A DNA stretch of 23,853 nt from Bacteroidota bacterium (GCA_018902795.1 JAHIQD010000022.1:1-23853), one strand, 5' to 3'; positions 12,642-21,209 are shown, counted from the first letter of the stretch. The notes: generated from the sequence alone by a model not told the origin. A program made the numbers and translations.

Positions 12642-14777
12642 TTATGCAGGCAAGGGGTTCATTTCGCGATCCCAGAACCGGTGCAGGATAATAGAGCCGG
12701 CAAACAGCTTAATATCGCCGTCGGTCACGATTCCGTCTGCGGGAAGGGTGAGGCCACGGACTGCTTTTTCTAAAAGTTCCACGCCGTTATCGTCTGTACC
12801 GAAAGGTTTACAATGCTTGTAGGCTTCTGCAATGAAATGAAGCGCACCTGCATGTTCCATCAGGGTATTAACACTCTCGCCTCCCGGAATATAGATGGCA
12901 TCAAACATTACCGAAGCAGCCGTCAGCAGGCTGTCATCTACCGGATATTGGTCACCTGACTGAGTGGTAACAAAACCATGTCTCGGAGCAATAATCTGTA
13001 CGATGGCATCCATTTCACACAGCTCTTTTTTAACCCTGGAAAATGCATCATCGTTCACTCCGTCTGCAGTGAGGATGGCTATTCTCCGCGCTTTGATATT
13101 GGTCGGGAGTTTATTCGCCATGCTCACTGACGGTGCTTCACTGATAGGAAGCTCCACTTTTAAGGAGTGGTAGTCGGACGGATTTCCGTCGGCAGGAATA
13201 CTTCCGGTAATCGGCTGAGGCAAACGTTCAGGAACAAGTCCCAAATGATGAGCCACCTGGTTAGCGAGATCTTCATCCACTTCAAGCAGCATGTTCACCA
13301 TTCTCTGCCTGATCGGCACCCGCTGAACTTTTCCAAGTTCGAAAGAGAATGCGTTCTGGATGTGGCGCTTTTCGTGCAGCGTCATGCTGTTATAAAACAG
13401 GGCAGGCTGGCTGAAATGATCGAAGAAACTTTTGCTTCTTTTTCTGATTTTGGAAGAATCGATGCGTTCTTCAAACGACGCAAACCCTCCCTCTTTAATC
13501 ATGGCTTGAAACGGACATCCCTGAGCCATGGAATTAGGATGGTAAGAAACTTTTCCTTTCGGAATCTGCATACGGTGAATCCCGTCCCGCTGGTTATTGG
13601 TTACATCAGGGATAGACCTGTTGATTGGAATTTCATGGAAGTTCGGTCCGCCAAGCCTTGAAAGCTGGGTGTCGGTATAGGAGAACAATCTTCCCTGTAA
13701 AAGCGGGTCATTGGTGAAATCAATGCCCGGAACTACATGCCCCGGATGGAAAGCCACCTGTTCTGTTTCTGCGAAGAAATTGTCCGGATTCCGGTTTAAA
13801 GTCATCTTCCCGATAATTTCGACAGGAACCATCTCTTCCGGAATCATTTTCGTCGGATCCAGCAGGTCGAAAGGAAATTGGTGTTCATCTTCCTGCGGAA
13901 TGATCTGTACACCAAGTTCCCATTCAGGATACATTCCTTTTTCAATCGCATCCCAAAGGTCGCGGCGGTGGAAATCGGTATCTTTTCCGGCAAGTCTCTG
14001 TGCTTCATCCCATGCAAGACCTAAAACGCCCTGCAGCGGTTTCCAGTGGAATTTGACGAAATGCGACTGGCCTTCATCATTAATAAATCTGAAGGTATGG
14101 ATTCCAAAACCTTCCATCGCACGAAGCGTTCTTGGAATCGCCCTGTCGCTCATGAGCCACATGATATTGTGCATGGCTTCGGGCATTAAAGAGATGAAAT
14201 CCCAAAATGTATCGTGTGCAGAAGCTGCCTGCGGAATTTCGTTGTCTGGTTCAGGCTTTACCGCGTGAACGAGATCCGGAAATTTCATGGCATCCTGAAT
14301 AAAAAATACAGGGGTATTATTCCCGACAAGATCATAATTGCCTTCCTGGGTATAAAATTTTACCGCGAAACCACGGATGTCTCTCGGCAGATCTGTAGAA
14401 CCTCTGCTGCCCGCCACGGTGGAGAACCTTACGAAAACTGGTGTTTTGACTGAGGTGTCATTGAGGAATTTGGCCTTGGTATATTTCCCCATCGGTTTGT
14501 AGAGTTCGAAAACGCCGTGTGCGCCGGATCCTCTCGCATGAACAATCCTTTCCGGAATTCTTTCATGGTCAAAATGGGTCATTTTTTCGCGGAAGATAAA
14601 ATCTTCAAGAAGAGACGGTCCGCGGTCACCCGCTTTCAGGGAGTTCTGATCATCATTAATCTTGATCCCCTGATTGGTTGTCATCATTTCGCCGTGATCA
14701 TCATTTTTGTATTTTCCGAGCTGTTCTATCTTTGGATTGGCCCCGTTATCGAAAGGCTCCTGTTCGTTTACTTTCAT
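12642..14777 (-). CDS. katE: Large-subunit catalase with C-terminal DJ-1/PfpI-like domain (HPII type)
   Basis: Destroys hydrogen peroxide in the cytoplasm using haem. At 711 residues it belongs to the large-subunit clade. The catalase core (about 45-520) shows H80 in ERIPERIVHARGSGAHG, the essential Asn in LVGNNTPVFFIQD (153/154), RFSTVAGSRGSTDLPRD and the haem-ligand tyrosine Y367 in RLFSYTDTQLSRLGGPNF. From about 565 a DJ-1/PfpI-like domain begins (KARRIAILTADGVND, then AIYIPGGESVNTL), as in E. coli HPII, where it is structural and lacks activity. It follows a DUF892 gene by 24 bp with no terminator between, so the two are probably one stress operon. Confidence 0.95.
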   Translation of the reverse strand: MKVNEQEPFDNGANPKIEQLGKYKNDDHGEMMTTNQGIKINDDQNSLKAGDRGPSLLEDFIFREKMTHFDHERIPERIVHARGSGAHGVFELYKPMGKYTKAKFLNDTSVKTPVFVRFSTVAGSRGSTDLPRDIRGFAVKFYTQEGNYDLVGNNTPVFFIQDAMKFPDLVHAVKPEPDNEIPQAASAHDTFWDFISLMPEAMHNIMWLMSDRAIPRTLRAMEGFGIHTFRFINDEGQSHFVKFHWKPLQGVLGLAWDEAQRLAGKDTDFHRRDLWDAIEKGMYPEWELGVQIIPQEDEHQFPFDLLDPTKMIPEEMVPVEIIGKMTLNRNPDNFFAETEQVAFHPGHVVPGIDFTNDPLLQGRLFSYTDTQLSRLGGPNFHEIPINRSIPDVTNNQRDGIHRMQIPKGKVSYHPNSMAQGCPFQAMIKEGGFASFEERIDSSKIRKRSKSFFDHFSQPALFYNSMTLHEKRHIQNAFSFELGKVQRVPIRQRMVNMLLEVDEDLANQVAHHLGLVPERLPQPITGSIPADGNPSDYHSLKVELPISEAPSVSMANKLPTNIKARRIAILTADGVNDDAFSRVKKELCEMDAIVQIIAPRHGFVTTQSGDQYPVDDSLLTAASVMFDAIYIPGGESVNTLMEHAGALHFIAEAYKHCKPFGTDDNGVELLEKAVRGLTLPADGIVTDGDIKLFAGSIILHRFWDREMNPLPA

Positions 14778-14801
14778 AATGTTTAGGTTATTGAGTTATT
14801 T

Positions 14802-15368
14802 TTATACCGCCTTAAAGTCTTTGGACTGGTGTTTTCCGCCTGCAGCCTGAGAATTGAGCTCAGTGTCTGCGATGACAGTAAGGACACTGTCAGATTTTTT
14901 TTCTTCGCCTAAAGTGCGCAGGAGCAAGTCAAGAACTTCCTTTTCATTTAAGATTTTAGCATGTGCGGCTAAGGTGCCATAAGCAGCCATCTCATAATGC
15001 TCTACTTTTTGTGAACTTCCGATAATGGCGGCGTCCCTCACCGGGCCTTCAGCAGCATTTCCGACGGTTTCTCTTCCCTCAGCAAGAATTCCTTCAATGG
15101 CCAGGCATTTTTTTGCTTCGGCTTTCATTCCGAGGTGGCCAAAAGCTTCCTCCAGTCTTACCACCTGCATTTTGGTCTGGGCAAGATGATCTTTGATGGC
15201 GGTTTTAAGTTTGGTATTGCTGGCTTGGTCGTACATTTCGGGCAATGCTTTTACCAGTGCGTTTTCGGCATAATAGATGTCTTTGAGCCCTTCTGTAAAA
15301 AGGTCTCTAAGCCCATTCGCCGTTTGTTGCTTCTCTGCTTTCGGAGATGATTTTTTTTTGGTTTCCAT
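14802..15368 (-). CDS. DUF892 (YciE/YciF-like) ferritin-like stress protein
   Basis: A 188-residue helical protein of the YciE/YciF family, which has a di-iron ferritin-like four-helix bundle and is linked to oxidative and osmotic stress. After a Lys-rich start (METKKKSSPKAEK), LRDLFTEGLKDIYYAENALVKALPEM is the family signature, with later conserved EHYEMAAYGTL and the ferritin-like Glu/His pattern. It ends in an unordered GGKHQSKDF tail. It is the first gene of a likely operon with katE: iron handling plus peroxide removal fits a shared oxidative-stress response. Confidence 0.88.
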   Translation of the reverse strand: METKKKSSPKAEKQQTANGLRDLFTEGLKDIYYAENALVKALPEMYDQASNTKLKTAIKDHLAQTKMQVVRLEEAFGHLGMKAEAKKCLAIEGILAEGRETVGNAAEGPVRDAAIIGSSQKVEHYEMAAYGTLAAHAKILNEKEVLDLLLRTLGEEKKSDSVLTVIADTELNSQAAGGKHQSKDFKAV

Positions 15369-15492
15369 TTGTAATTAATATTTAATGTTAGTGATTGCAG
15401 CTGTAGGAGATCCGTTGAAGACAGAATAAAGTTTTTATTCTTCCGGAGTATTTAAATTGGGTGCCCCAGATGAATCCAATTTCTAAACCAAA

Positions 15493-15525
15493 CAAAAATA
15501 TCAGACTGTTAAAATTTACTTAACG
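15493..15525 (-). promoter_or_regulatory. Candidate promoter of the DUF892-katE operon with TTAA direct repeat
   Basis: Read on the minus strand, 15500-15493 is TATTTTTG, matching TAnnTTTG; the leader would be about 120 nt. Over the -33 region lies TTAAAA (15509-15514) and TTAACG (15520-15525), an 11-bp-period direct repeat resembling the one before pafA. Function is unproven, and the similarity may be chance in AT-rich DNA. Confidence 0.35.
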
Positions 15526-15564
15526 TACAGATTTTCTGGTAGTATAAACGAAGTGTAAGCATTT

Positions 15565-15572
15565 TAAATTTG
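15565..15572 (+). promoter_or_regulatory. -7 element for cytidine deaminase
   Basis: TAAATTTG matches TAnnTTTG, predicting a start near 15576 and a leader of about 48 nt. No TTTG at -33. A second near match, TATCTTTA, stands at 15599-15606, closer to the start codon. Confidence 0.45.
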
Positions 15573-15623
15573 CCCACCGGGAATTGAAAAATAAGACTTA
15601 TCTTTACTCCCCAATTTTTTTTA

Positions 15624-16103
15624 ATGGAAAAAGAATTTAAAATTACTTTTGAAGCGATCAGCAATTACGACAGTCTTGATGATACCGAAAAAAAACTTTT
15701 CGATGCAGCGAAAAAAATTCGTGAAAATGCATACGCAGCATATTCCCACTTTCATGTAGGTTGTGCCATTTTATTAGAGAACGGCGAGATCATTACCGGA
15801 AGCAATCAGGAAAATGCAGCTTATCCTTCAGGGCTTTGCGCTGAAAGAACAACCATTTTCTGGACCGCTGCCAATTTCCCGGATGTGAAAATAAAGAAGC
15901 TCTTCGTGATCGGAGCACCTAAAGACGCAGTTTCTTCAACTCCAATTCCACCGTGCGGTGCCTGCCGTCAGTCGATTCTGGAATATGAAGCGAAGCAGAA
16001 AGAGGGGATTGAAATTTATTTTGCCTCCTTGGACGGCGAAATTTACAAAACCAGATCCATCCGCGATTTGCTACCGTTTTCGTTTGATTCTTCTTATCTT
16101 TAA
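15624..16103 (+). CDS. cdd: Cytidine deaminase
   Basis: Deaminates cytidine and deoxycytidine to uridine and deoxyuridine in pyrimidine salvage. The 159-residue protein has the zinc site complete: C72 with E74 in LCAERTTIF, and C111 and C114 in PCGACRQSILEYE. AYAAYSHFHVGCAILLENGEI near residue 35 forms the substrate pocket. Length and the CxE plus CxxC set fit the homotetrameric cytidine deaminase class. It has its own promoter region and is followed 150 bp later by a Ppx/GppA gene. Confidence 0.93.
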   Translation: MEKEFKITFEAISNYDSLDDTEKKLFDAAKKIRENAYAAYSHFHVGCAILLENGEIITGSNQENAAYPSGLCAERTTIFWTAANFPDVKIKKLFVIGAPKDAVSSTPIPPCGACRQSILEYEAKQKEGIEIYFASLDGEIYKTRSIRDLLPFSFDSSYL

Positions 16104-16253
16104 TAGTGTATTTAACGGCGTTGTCAAAAACTTTAATTTGAGTACCACCTTAAACTGATTTTACGGTTTTTAACATCGGTCTGCCTGATGAGCAGAATTG
16201 TGAAACTAAGCAGCCACTGAAGTTATTTTTTTTAAAATTTCAACTGAACGATC

Positions 16254-17141
16254 ATGAGAATTGCAGCAATCGATATAGGAAGTAATGCCGCCAGGCTTTT
16301 AATCAACGAGGTTTCGGAACACAAGAAAGGGAAGCCCGAATTTATGAAGCTTAATCTTCTGCGGATTCCGCTACGCCTCGGAATGGATGTTTTCAGCACC
16401 GGTGAAATAGGTCCGGAGAGAGAAAAAATGGTCCTCGATTCGATGAAAGTTTTCAGCGATCTGATGAAAATTTATAAAGTGGAACATTACCGCGCGTGCG
16501 CGACCAGTGCGATGCGTGATGCAAAAAACGGTGCAGAGATCATCCGGGAAGTAAAAAACACTTCCGGAATTGATATTGAAATAATTTCCGGCGATGAAGA
16601 AGCGACATTAATTTACGAAAACCACGTGGCGGAAGGACTTGACAAAGATTTTGCCTATCTCTATATCGATGTGGGCGGCGGTTCTACAGAACTTACTTTC
16701 TACGAAAACGGTAAAATGAGTTATGAAAATTCTTTCAACATCGGCACGATCCGTCTGATGAATGGTCTGGTGACGGATGACCTCTGGAAAGAAATGAAAG
16801 AAGAAATCCGGAAAAACATCAACAGTAAAAAACCTGTAGTGGCCATTGGATCCGGAGGAAACATCAATAAAGTATTTTCGATGAGCAAAACGAAGGACGG
16901 GAAACCAATGTCTACGGCGTACCTGAAAAAATATTATAAGGAGATGAACGAGCTGACGGTGGCCGAAAGAATGAGCAAATTCGGGCTTCGCGAGGACCGC
17001 GCTGATGTGCTGGTTCCGGCTTTGGAAATATTTAATAATGTGATGAACTGGGGCGATATCAATAAAATATTTGTTCCCAAAATTTCCGTTGCGGATGGTT
17101 TGATTCACAGTATTTATGACGGTTTGCAGAAGAAAAAGTAA
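16254..17141 (+). CDS. Ppx/GppA phosphatase family protein (short form)
   Basis: A member of the ASKHA superfamily that hydrolyses polyphosphate or pppGpp. AAIDIGSNAARLLI at the N-terminus is the first phosphate loop, CATSAMRDAKNG and the EVISGDEEA-type motif (IEIISGDEEATLIY) follow, YIDVGGGSTELTF is the second phosphate loop (about 136-148) and AIGSGGNI the third. At 295 residues it holds only the two N-terminal actin-like domains and lacks the C-terminal HD-type domain of long E. coli Ppx. The choice between exopolyphosphatase and guanosine pentaphosphatase is open. It converges on the next gene with only 3 bp between stops and no visible terminator. Confidence 0.88.
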   Translation: MRIAAIDIGSNAARLLINEVSEHKKGKPEFMKLNLLRIPLRLGMDVFSTGEIGPEREKMVLDSMKVFSDLMKIYKVEHYRACATSAMRDAKNGAEIIREVKNTSGIDIEIISGDEEATLIYENHVAEGLDKDFAYLYIDVGGGSTELTFYENGKMSYENSFNIGTIRLMNGLVTDDLWKEMKEEIRKNINSKKPVVAIGSGGNINKVFSMSKTKDGKPMSTAYLKKYYKEMNELTVAERMSKFGLREDRADVLVPALEIFNNVMNWGDINKIFVPKISVADGLIHSIYDGLQKKK

Positions 17142-17144
17142 GAA

Positions 17145-17642
17145 TTATTCTTCATCGTTATAACCAAAATCGATTTCATCATCATCTTCATCCAAAAAAT
17201 CGAGTTCGTCATCACGCTGCACATAATCCTGCGGAATACCCGGCGGATTAAAAAGTCCCCATTCATCCACGATGAAATGTTTTGGATTAAAGCCGGCTAC
17301 CCATTCTCTGAACAGCAGACGGAATTCTTCAATCTGTCTTCTCACAATTAAGTAATAATCGGCTTCATCAAAACCAAACGCGGTTAAACTGTGATAACTG
17401 ATCATGAGTTCTCTGGCGCATTTTCTGATGATGGCGGCGTTTTCCATCTTGATATCCCAGAGGTTTACTGCTTCTGCACCTGAAATTTTTGCCTGAATGA
17501 CTAAAGTGTTTTCAAGAAGATGAATTTTGGTATGCTGCAGATAATCGTTGTCTTCGGGAATTAAATCGCAAATCGTTCCCACCGTTTGAGAAATCTCTTC
17601 CGCTTTTTTGTACAGAGGCATCTCGTGCAGTTTTTTTCTCAT
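17145..17642 (-). CDS. Conserved helical protein with acidic C-terminal tail, function unknown
   Basis: I do not recognise it firmly. Residues 1-110 are predicted helical with regular heptad-like spacing (YKKAEEISQTVGTICDLI, LENTLVIQAKISGAEAV, IRKCARELMISYHSL), as in small four-helix-bundle proteins. A middle part with WGLFNPPGIP is followed by an acidic, probably disordered tail from about 142 (DDELDFLDEDDDEIDFGYNDEE) with about 15 acidic residues. The tail may bind a basic partner or metal. It is followed by no visible terminator and lies 58 bp from the phosphoesterase gene on the same strand. Confidence 0.75.
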   Translation of the reverse strand: MRKKLHEMPLYKKAEEISQTVGTICDLIPEDNDYLQHTKIHLLENTLVIQAKISGAEAVNLWDIKMENAAIIRKCARELMISYHSLTAFGFDEADYYLIVRRQIEEFRLLFREWVAGFNPKHFIVDEWGLFNPPGIPQDYVQRDDELDFLDEDDDEIDFGYNDEE

Positions 17643-17700
17643 GGCTTAGAATTTAACCTCTAAGTTAAGAATTTTGCAGATACTCAGACACCTGATCATG

Positions 17701-18195
17701 CTATCGCTTCCCTAATTCAATCACTTCCAGATTTTCAATTTTATCCTGAGTAATCTCAAACCGCATCATGGTGCGCATTTTATGCCAGCCTTCTTTTCCG
17801 CAGGCTCCCGGATTCAGATGGAGCAAACTGTTTTTCTGATCGTACATCGCTTTCAGGATATGCGAATGTCCGGAAATAAAAAGTTTGGGCGGATTTTCTG
17901 TAATTTCTTTTTTTGCCAAAGGCGAATATTTGCCGGGATAACCTCCGATATGAATCATCAGAACTTCTACACTTTCACACGTAAAACGCAAAACTTCCGG
18001 GAAAATTTTTCTTACTTTTTCCCCGTCGATGTTTCCGTAAACGCCGCGTAAGGTAGTAATCTTTTCCAGTTCCTCAATCACAGCCGGATTTCCGAAATCT
18101 CCGCAATGCCAAATTTCATCGGCCTGTTTTGCATATTCCAGAATTCGTTCGTCGATATAGGAATGAGAATCGGAGAGGAGCAGAATCTTTTTCAT
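17701..18195 (-). CDS. YfcE/MJ0936-family metallophosphoesterase
   Basis: A 164-residue calcineurin-like phosphodiesterase with two metals. The full motif set is present in order: LLSDSH (8-13), WHCGDFG, GVYGNID, HIGGYPG (for GHTHG-type position four) and SGHSHILKA. The single-domain size fits the YfcE class, which acts on phosphodiesters; the true substrate is not known. The ATG at 18195 is used because the frame opens with TTG at 18204, and that codon overlaps the -7-like element at 18202-18209. It is divergent from truA. Confidence 0.9.
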   Translation of the reverse strand: MKKILLLSDSHSYIDERILEYAKQADEIWHCGDFGNPAVIEELEKITTLRGVYGNIDGEKVRKIFPEVLRFTCESVEVLMIHIGGYPGKYSPLAKKEITENPPKLFISGHSHILKAMYDQKNSLLHLNPGACGKEGWHKMRTMMRFEITQDKIENLEVIELGKR

Positions 18196-18201
18196 AGAAG
18201 G

Positions 18202-18209
18202 CAAATTAC
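18202..18209 (-). promoter_or_regulatory. -7 element immediately before the phosphoesterase start
   Basis: Minus strand GTAATTTG, close to TAnnTTTG with one spacer base missing, ends 6 nt before the ATG at 18195. A leaderless or nearly leaderless message follows. Confidence 0.35.
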
Positions 18210-18243
18210 TCGAATTTTCTTGAATTTTACGGATTAAATTTTA

Positions 18244-18251
18244 GAAATTTG
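18244..18251 (+). promoter_or_regulatory. -7-like element immediately before truA
   Basis: GAAATTTG ends 5 nt before the truA ATG, identical to the element before the deaminase at 3522-3529. A CTTG at 18219-18222 could be its -33 partner with a slightly long spacer. It sits back to back with the phosphoesterase promoter. Confidence 0.35.
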
Positions 18252-18256
18252 CAGCA

Positions 18257-18988
18257 ATGAGATATTTCATAGAGTTTTCCTATAACGGCAAAAATTATTT
18301 CGGCTACCAGATACAGCCCAACGAAATTTCTGTTCAGGAGGAACTGGAAAAAGCGCTTTCAACAATACTTCGTGAAGAAATTAAAACAACCGGTGCAGGA
18401 AGAACCGATACCGGCGTTCATGCAAAAAAGATGTTTGCACATTTTGATACTGATTTAAATTTAGATCAAAATCTTACGCATAAACTCAACAGTTTTCTTT
18501 CGCCTGATATTGCTGTAAAAAGGATTTTTGAAGTGAAAGAAGATTTCCACGCAAGATTCAATGCCACGTACCGGACGTATGAATACTATATTTCATCAGA
18601 GAAAAATCCGTTTACCCAGGATTCTTCGTGGCAGATGTGGAGAAGGAAGCTGGATATTGATAAAATGAACGAAGCGTGTAAAATTCTTTTCGAATATGAA
18701 GATTTCACGAGTTTCGCCAAACTTCACACGGATAATAAAACCAATAACTGTAAAATTTACAAAGCCTTTTGGGAACAGAACGGTTCTGAACTGAAATTTA
18801 CCGTTTCTGCCGACCGTTTTTTAAGAAATATGGTGCGTGCTATTGTAGGAACGATGGTGGAAATTGGGAACGGGAAAATTCAGCCTGAAGAATTAAGAAA
18901 GATCATTGAAAAAAAAGACCGAAATTCGGCAGGAACTTCCGCACCGGCGCAAGGTCTGTTTTTAGTGGATGTAGGATATAATTTTTAA
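18257..18988 (+). CDS. truA: tRNA pseudouridine(38-40) synthase
   Basis: Isomerises uridine to pseudouridine at positions 38-40 of the tRNA anticodon arm. The 243 residues show RYFIEFSYNGKNYFGYQIQP at the start, the catalytic aspartate D51 in TGAGRTDTGVHA, FHARFNATYRTYEYYI and, near the end, FLRNMVRAIVGTMVEIGNG, all signature TruA. It is the first gene of a tight plus-strand group: a small membrane protein starts 9 bp after its stop and an ABC exporter 3 bp after that. Confidence 0.96.
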   Translation: MRYFIEFSYNGKNYFGYQIQPNEISVQEELEKALSTILREEIKTTGAGRTDTGVHAKKMFAHFDTDLNLDQNLTHKLNSFLSPDIAVKRIFEVKEDFHARFNATYRTYEYYISSEKNPFTQDSSWQMWRRKLDIDKMNEACKILFEYEDFTSFAKLHTDNKTNNCKIYKAFWEQNGSELKFTVSADRFLRNMVRAIVGTMVEIGNGKIQPEELRKIIEKKDRNSAGTSAPAQGLFLVDVGYNF

Positions 18989-18997
18989 AACTAATAT

Positions 18998-19339
18998 ATG
19001 ATTGGAATCTTTATTTTAATAGCAGCGTACAGATATTATGCTTCTCTGGCCGAAAAGTTTGGGAAAATAAAATGGCAGTACGGTCTTTTGGCGATTGGGG
19101 TGTATCTGGGAACGCAGCTGCTTTTCGGTTTGTTTTACGGAATCTATATTGCAGTAACAGACCCGGATCTGATCGATGAGATTAATTATACAGGATTTTC
19201 CGGAGTGAATTTTATCAGCTGGGTACTGTCAATTGCTGCAGTGTATGGGATTTATAAATTTTTAGAAAACAGATTTCTGAAAGAAGGCCTGAAAAATCCT
19301 GCGGTTGAAATTCAGGAAATCGGAAAGAAAGAGGATTAA
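18998..19339 (+). CDS. Small membrane protein of unknown function
   Basis: A 113-residue protein with an N-terminal hydrophobic stretch (IGIFILIAAYRYYASL, about 2-17) and two clear membrane helices, about 26-50 and 70-90. The C-terminus is charged (KNPAVEIQEIGKKED). No recognised motif. Its tight position between truA and an ABC exporter (9 bp and 3 bp) suggests cotranscription and perhaps a link to the exporter. Confidence 0.75.
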   Translation: MIGIFILIAAYRYYASLAEKFGKIKWQYGLLAIGVYLGTQLLFGLFYGIYIAVTDPDLIDEINYTGFSGVNFISWVLSIAAVYGIYKFLENRFLKEGLKNPAVEIQEIGKKED

Positions 19340-19342
19340 AAT

Positions 19343-21088
19343 ATGAAGAAACAAAGCACCTGGGATATTATCAAGAGACTCTTCACCATCGGGATGAAAT
19401 TCCGGTCATGGTTTATCGTCACCCTGATTATTTCAATTCTTTTATCGGTAATTTCTACCTACCGTCCGTATCTCACGATGCAGATCGTAGACAGCGACAT
19501 CATCAAGCTGCGCGATAAAGCGTCGATGATGAAACACATCTATATTCTGGTGGCTTTGGTTTTCGGGGAAACCATTCTGAATTTTTTTCTTGTGTATTTT
19601 TCCAACTATATTTCTCAGAATGTCATCCGCGATATCCGTGAAAAACTGTACCACAAACTCATTTATTTCCGGACCTCTTTTTTTGATAAAACTGCAATCG
19701 GGCAGCTGGTAACAAGAGCGGTGGGTGATGTGGAAACTATCGCAACCGTATACACTGACGGATTTCTGATGGTTTTCGGAGATATTTTGAGGATCGTATT
19801 TGTGCTTGTCATGATGTTTCAGGTGGATGTGCATTTAAGTTACATCTCTTTGGCAATACTTCCTCTGATGGTGGTGATTACAAGATTTTTCCAGAAAAGA
19901 TTAAGAAAAGCGTTCAATGATGAAAGAACATGGACTTCCAATCAGAATTCTTTCGTTCAGGAAAGGCTTTCAGGAATGTCGATCATTCAGGTTTTCAACA
20001 GACAGAAAGCCGAGTTCCAGAAATTCGATGACATTAATATTACCTTAAAAGCAGCTTTGCTGAGAACGGTTTTTATATTCTCCTTATTTTTTCCTGTCGT
20101 AGAGCTTATTTCTTCGCTGTTCATTGGATTTGTTCTGTTTTATGGCGGCTATATTACCATTTCGGCGGGAGTAGTAATTGCGTTCATTCAGTATATCTCA
20201 ATGCTGATCCGTCCGCTGAGGCAAATTGCTGACCGGTTTAATAATATCCAGCGGGGAATTGTTGGTGCAGAAAGGGTATTGGGAGTGATGGATGAAGATT
20301 TTTCTTTACCCAATAACGGGAAAGTCGTTAAGAATCATTTCGACGGAAAAATTGAATTTAAAGACGTGAAATTTTCCTACGATGATAAGCAGGAAGTTTT
20401 ACAGGGCATCAGTTTTAAAGTGAATCCTGGCGAAACCGTAGCGATTGTCGGAGCAACCGGCGCCGGAAAATCAACAATAATCAGTTTAATTACGCGGCTT
20501 TACGATATTAATTCCGGTAAGATTCTGTTGGATGATGTCGCGCTGAAAGATTATGAACTCTACAATCTCAGAAGTCATATCGGGGTGGTTTTGCAGGATG
20601 TATTCCTTTTCCACGGAAGTATTTTTGAGAATCTTGCGTTTGGAGATGAATCGGTGACTTTAGAAAAAATAAGAAGCATTGCAAAAGAGATTGAAGTGGA
20701 TGATTTCATCATGAGTCTTCCCGGTGGATACGATTATGTAGTGCGTGAAAGAGGTTCATCCATTTCTTTAGGGCAAAGGCAGTTATTATCATTTTTGAGA
20801 GCTTATCTTTCTGATCCGAAAATTCTGATTCTCGATGAAGCTACTTCTTCCATCGATCACGAAAGTGAAAAACTCATCCAAAGAGCGACGGAGAAAATCA
20901 CCAGAAACAGAACTTCCATTATTATTGCACACCGGCTTTCAACGATTGAAAAAGCCGATAAAATCATCGTGATGGAACACGGGAAAATTGTGGAAGAAGG
21001 AAAGCACATGGAACTTCTGAACAAAAACGGGTATTACGCAACTTTATACAAAGCGCAACTGAAACATGAAGTGGAAGAAAGTGAATAG
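19343..21088 (+). CDS. ABC exporter, membrane + ATPase fusion (MdlB/MsbA type)
   Basis: A half-transporter that works as a dimer to move a lipid, drug or peptide out of the inner leaflet. About 20-310 is the six-helix exporter domain, with coupling-helix sequence FRTSFFDKTAIGQLVTRAVGD. The ATPase domain follows: GATGAGKST (about 371-379), QDVFLFHGSIFENL (Q-loop region), ISLGQRQLL as signature (about 473), ILILDEATSSID and IIIAHRLSTI. The signature is SLGQ and not SGGQ, as often seen in Bacteroidota MdlB-type proteins. No peptidase domain is present, unlike the island exporter. Length is 581 residues. The substrate is not predictable. It is the last gene of the truA group. Confidence 0.92.
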   Translation: MKKQSTWDIIKRLFTIGMKFRSWFIVTLIISILLSVISTYRPYLTMQIVDSDIIKLRDKASMMKHIYILVALVFGETILNFFLVYFSNYISQNVIRDIREKLYHKLIYFRTSFFDKTAIGQLVTRAVGDVETIATVYTDGFLMVFGDILRIVFVLVMMFQVDVHLSYISLAILPLMVVITRFFQKRLRKAFNDERTWTSNQNSFVQERLSGMSIIQVFNRQKAEFQKFDDINITLKAALLRTVFIFSLFFPVVELISSLFIGFVLFYGGYITISAGVVIAFIQYISMLIRPLRQIADRFNNIQRGIVGAERVLGVMDEDFSLPNNGKVVKNHFDGKIEFKDVKFSYDDKQEVLQGISFKVNPGETVAIVGATGAGKSTIISLITRLYDINSGKILLDDVALKDYELYNLRSHIGVVLQDVFLFHGSIFENLAFGDESVTLEKIRSIAKEIEVDDFIMSLPGGYDYVVRERGSSISLGQRQLLSFLRAYLSDPKILILDEATSSIDHESEKLIQRATEKITRNRTSIIIAHRLSTIEKADKIIVMEHGKIVEEGKHMELLNKNGYYATLYKAQLKHEVEESE

Positions 21089-21132
21089 CTTTTCGCAGGA
21101 AGTTCTGTATTAAATAAAAAAGGAATTAAAAA

Positions 21133-21158
21133 TTAGAGCGGGCTTTAGCCCGCTCTAA
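21133..21158 (-). terminator. Strong hairpin terminator of the aldehyde dehydrogenase gene
   Basis: An 11-bp stem, TTAGAGCGGGC (21133-21143) with GCCCGCTCTAA (21148-21158), has a 4-nt loop (TTTA). On the minus strand a T tract follows, so it serves the leftward gene ending at 21210. On the plus strand there is no T run, so the ABC exporter gene may end less cleanly here. GGGCTTTAGCCC palindromes of this kind may recur across related genomes. Confidence 0.7.
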
Positions 21159-21209
21159 AAGTTTATAAAAATTTAACCTCATTATTTTTGAGATATAGGA
21201 TGAACGAAA

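Noticed and set aside
13711..14268. 185-codon open frame opposite katE
   Set aside because: Antisense to a strongly conserved catalase; its translation is low-complexity and shows no family motif.
16608..17108. 166-codon open frame opposite the Ppx/GppA gene
   Set aside because: Antisense shadow of a clear gene; His/Phe-rich translation without domain.
19343..21088. Defective ABC signature (SLGQ in place of SGGQ)
   Set aside because: The rest of the ATPase is complete, and this variant is, to my knowledge, usual in MdlB-type exporters of this phylum.
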